The notes under the pieces: generated by a model | What the model saw: only the letters and a program-made list of their open reading frames with translations | Told to the model about the DNA's origin: nothing | Databases searched by the model: none | Part shown: in pieces, positions 63,126-64,000 of the stretch | Layout of the letters: each line of letters starts with the position of its first letter | How positions within the stretch are numbered: position 1 is the first letter of the stretch | Made by a program: the position numbers and the translations under genes | Source of the DNA: Candidatus Binatia bacterium | Lineage (GTDB): Bacteria; Desulfobacterota; Binatia; HRBIN30; BPIQ01 | Assembly: GCA_026004195.1 (NCBI GenBank) | Contig: BPIQ01000003.1 | Span: forward strand, 533,666 to 597,665 | Direction of reading: 5' to 3' | DNA length: 64,000 nt

Positions 63126-63213
63126 GGTAGTAGAGAACGTCGGCGGCGAGAAAAGCGGCGGCGAGGACGCCGATCACGATCCAGAGGACGATTTTCTTTT
63201 GACGGTTGGTCAC
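63118..63213 (-). CDS. Possible small single-helix membrane protein
   Basis: 31 codons from GTG 63213: VTNRQKKIVLWIVIGVLAAA and then FLAADVLYYLM, i.e. a short basic head and one membrane helix. No good ribosome site is visible, and a longer version starting further upstream would overlap the next gene. The clean basic-then-hydrophobic pattern is the only support. Confidence 0.35.
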   Translation of the reverse strand: MTNRQKKIVLWIVIGVLAAAFLAADVLYYLM

Positions 63214-63238
63214 TGTGGCCGTTTTAGCCGAATCGTAG

Positions 63239-63955
63239 GTGTCCTTCGAGTACGGGCCGCGGTCGTCCCGTGCCGCCGTCTGTCGGGTGTCCGGATCGCG
63301 AGGCGTTGAGGCTTTCGTGGTTCGCACGAAACGGAAAAGGAGGGGCGAAAAGAACGTCCGGTCGGCGCCCGGGGTTTCGGTGCTGGCCGTGAGGATCGAC
63401 GCCCCGGACGTGCCCGGAGGGTACCGGCCGCTGCGGTCTTCCCCGCTCGAGCCGCTTCTTTCCGCCATAGCGGACCTGGCCGTGGCGCGGCTCGCCGTGC
63501 TCGAAGAACTCGCCGGCTGCATCCTGTGTATTTTCGGTGCTCCCGGCCGGAAGGAGGGCGCAGCTTCGGAAGCCGTGAGGACGGCCCTCGACATCCAGCA
63601 AGCGTGGCTGTCGCTCCGAAACGTTTTCCGCGCGCGCTGGCAAAAAGACACGGCTTTCCCGACCTTGCGAATGGGTATCGGGACGGGACCTACGGTGCTG
63701 CTTTCCGGGACCGACGCACCTCGGAAGCGGCGGCGGCTTCCCGAGGCGGTCCGGCCTGCCCTGGAGCTCTGCGGGCGGGCCCGTACAGGGGAGACTCTCG
63801 TGGACGCGGAAACCTATCGGGAGTCCGTGCGGACGCTCGGAAAAGCCGTGACGTGGGAGGCACGCGGCACGCTCGAAGGGGCGGAAGACCTGGGGCTGGT
63901 CTACGCCTGCCGGGCCAAGAAGGCCCGCCTGCGGTTGGCCCGAAGGACCCCCTGA
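63239..63955 (+). CDS. Degenerate class III nucleotidyl-cyclase-like protein
   Basis: 238 residues from GTG 63239 (N-terminal ~45 residues of doubtful coding character). The segment ~46-230 follows the class III adenylate/guanylate cyclase homology fold: VSVLAVRIDAPDVPGG where the metal-binding D.xGFT should be, CILCIFGAPGRKEGAASEAVRTALDIQQA, LRMGIGTGPTVLLSG, then GRARTGETLVDAETYRESV. The second metal Asp and the dYT.iG..VN.AaRL block are replaced by Arg-rich sequence, so catalysis is unlikely. A regulatory pseudo-cyclase is the best guess. Confidence 0.65.
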   Translation: MSFEYGPRSSRAAVCRVSGSRGVEAFVVRTKRKRRGEKNVRSAPGVSVLAVRIDAPDVPGGYRPLRSSPLEPLLSAIADLAVARLAVLEELAGCILCIFGAPGRKEGAASEAVRTALDIQQAWLSLRNVFRARWQKDTAFPTLRMGIGTGPTVLLSGTDAPRKRRRLPEAVRPALELCGRARTGETLVDAETYRESVRTLGKAVTWEARGTLEGAEDLGLVYACRAKKARLRLARRTP

Positions 63956-64000
63956 AACTCCCCGTCGCCTTCGCTTTCCAAGCCGGCGGATTCCGGGCGC

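Overview
The window is GC-rich (roughly two thirds G+C), gene-dense and free of rRNA, tRNA, insertion sequences and CRISPR arrays. It reads as the chromosome of an uncultured bacterium of the broad deltaproteobacterial kind. The grounds are: the run rpmH/rnpA-yidD-yidC-jag-mnmE-mnmG-rsmG-parA-parB-bactofilin-atpF'-atpF-atpH-A-G-D-C with atpB/atpE elsewhere (a layout also known in Geobacter relatives), a type IV pilin with a sigma-54-type promoter, two F420-type luciferase-like oxidoreductases, and surface proteins with Thr-Pro linkers and Cys/transmembrane/Arg C-termini. Binatota-like Desulfobacterota are a good candidate, but this is inference without a phylogeny.

Region 1 (1-6030, minus strand): haem genes hemE-hemH-hemG (the last cut by the window edge), two tandem Hsp20 chaperones, a small unknown protein, a type IV pilin with a 21-base tandem repeat in its leader, and a Thr-Pro-rich lipoprotein. 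Region 2 (6043-13612): a malonyl-CoA-synthetase-like ligase, an Nramp-like transporter, aspartate-semialdehyde dehydrogenase, an SDR, an LLM oxidoreductase, NagZ and ThrH. Region 3 (13624-22067): hemL runs directly into the Fo genes atpZ-atpI-atpB-atpE; then a DUF1499 protein, a second LLM enzyme, an MFS transporter, and a tightly coupled thiD-DUF3311-SSS operon.

Region 4 (22172-33496) holds an unrecognised gene broken at a G6 tract, gpsA, a small Cys-rich protein, and the oriC-type housekeeping cluster. There rpmH lies wholly inside an N-terminally extended rnpA frame, and a near-perfect parS site forms the stop codon of rsmG. Region 5 (33555-43511): the rest of the ATP synthase, then alaS-phoH-ybeY. 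Region 6 (43575-53044): fmdB, a frameshifted endonuclease V gene, hydantoinase A/B subunits, a phasin-like protein, and a glpD - AGPS-like flavoprotein - FGGY-kinase operon whose kinase has lost several glycerol-contacting residues.

Region 7 (53230-64000): a large secreted FG-GAP/Cys-module protein; a minus-strand cluster of prfB (with a programmed +1 frameshift), dCMP deaminase, an M50 protease, an SAM hydrolase and glutamate-cysteine ligase; a secreted beta-propeller protein; an SDR; and a degenerate nucleotidyl-cyclase-like protein. Several 3' ends overlap in opposite orientation, and many junctions are ATGA/GTGA overlaps, so translational coupling is common.

The observations most worth following are the nested rpmH/rnpA arrangement, the glpD-AGPS-kinase operon with its altered kinase site, and the two anchored surface proteins. 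No CRISPR, toxin-antitoxin or obvious defence system was seen.
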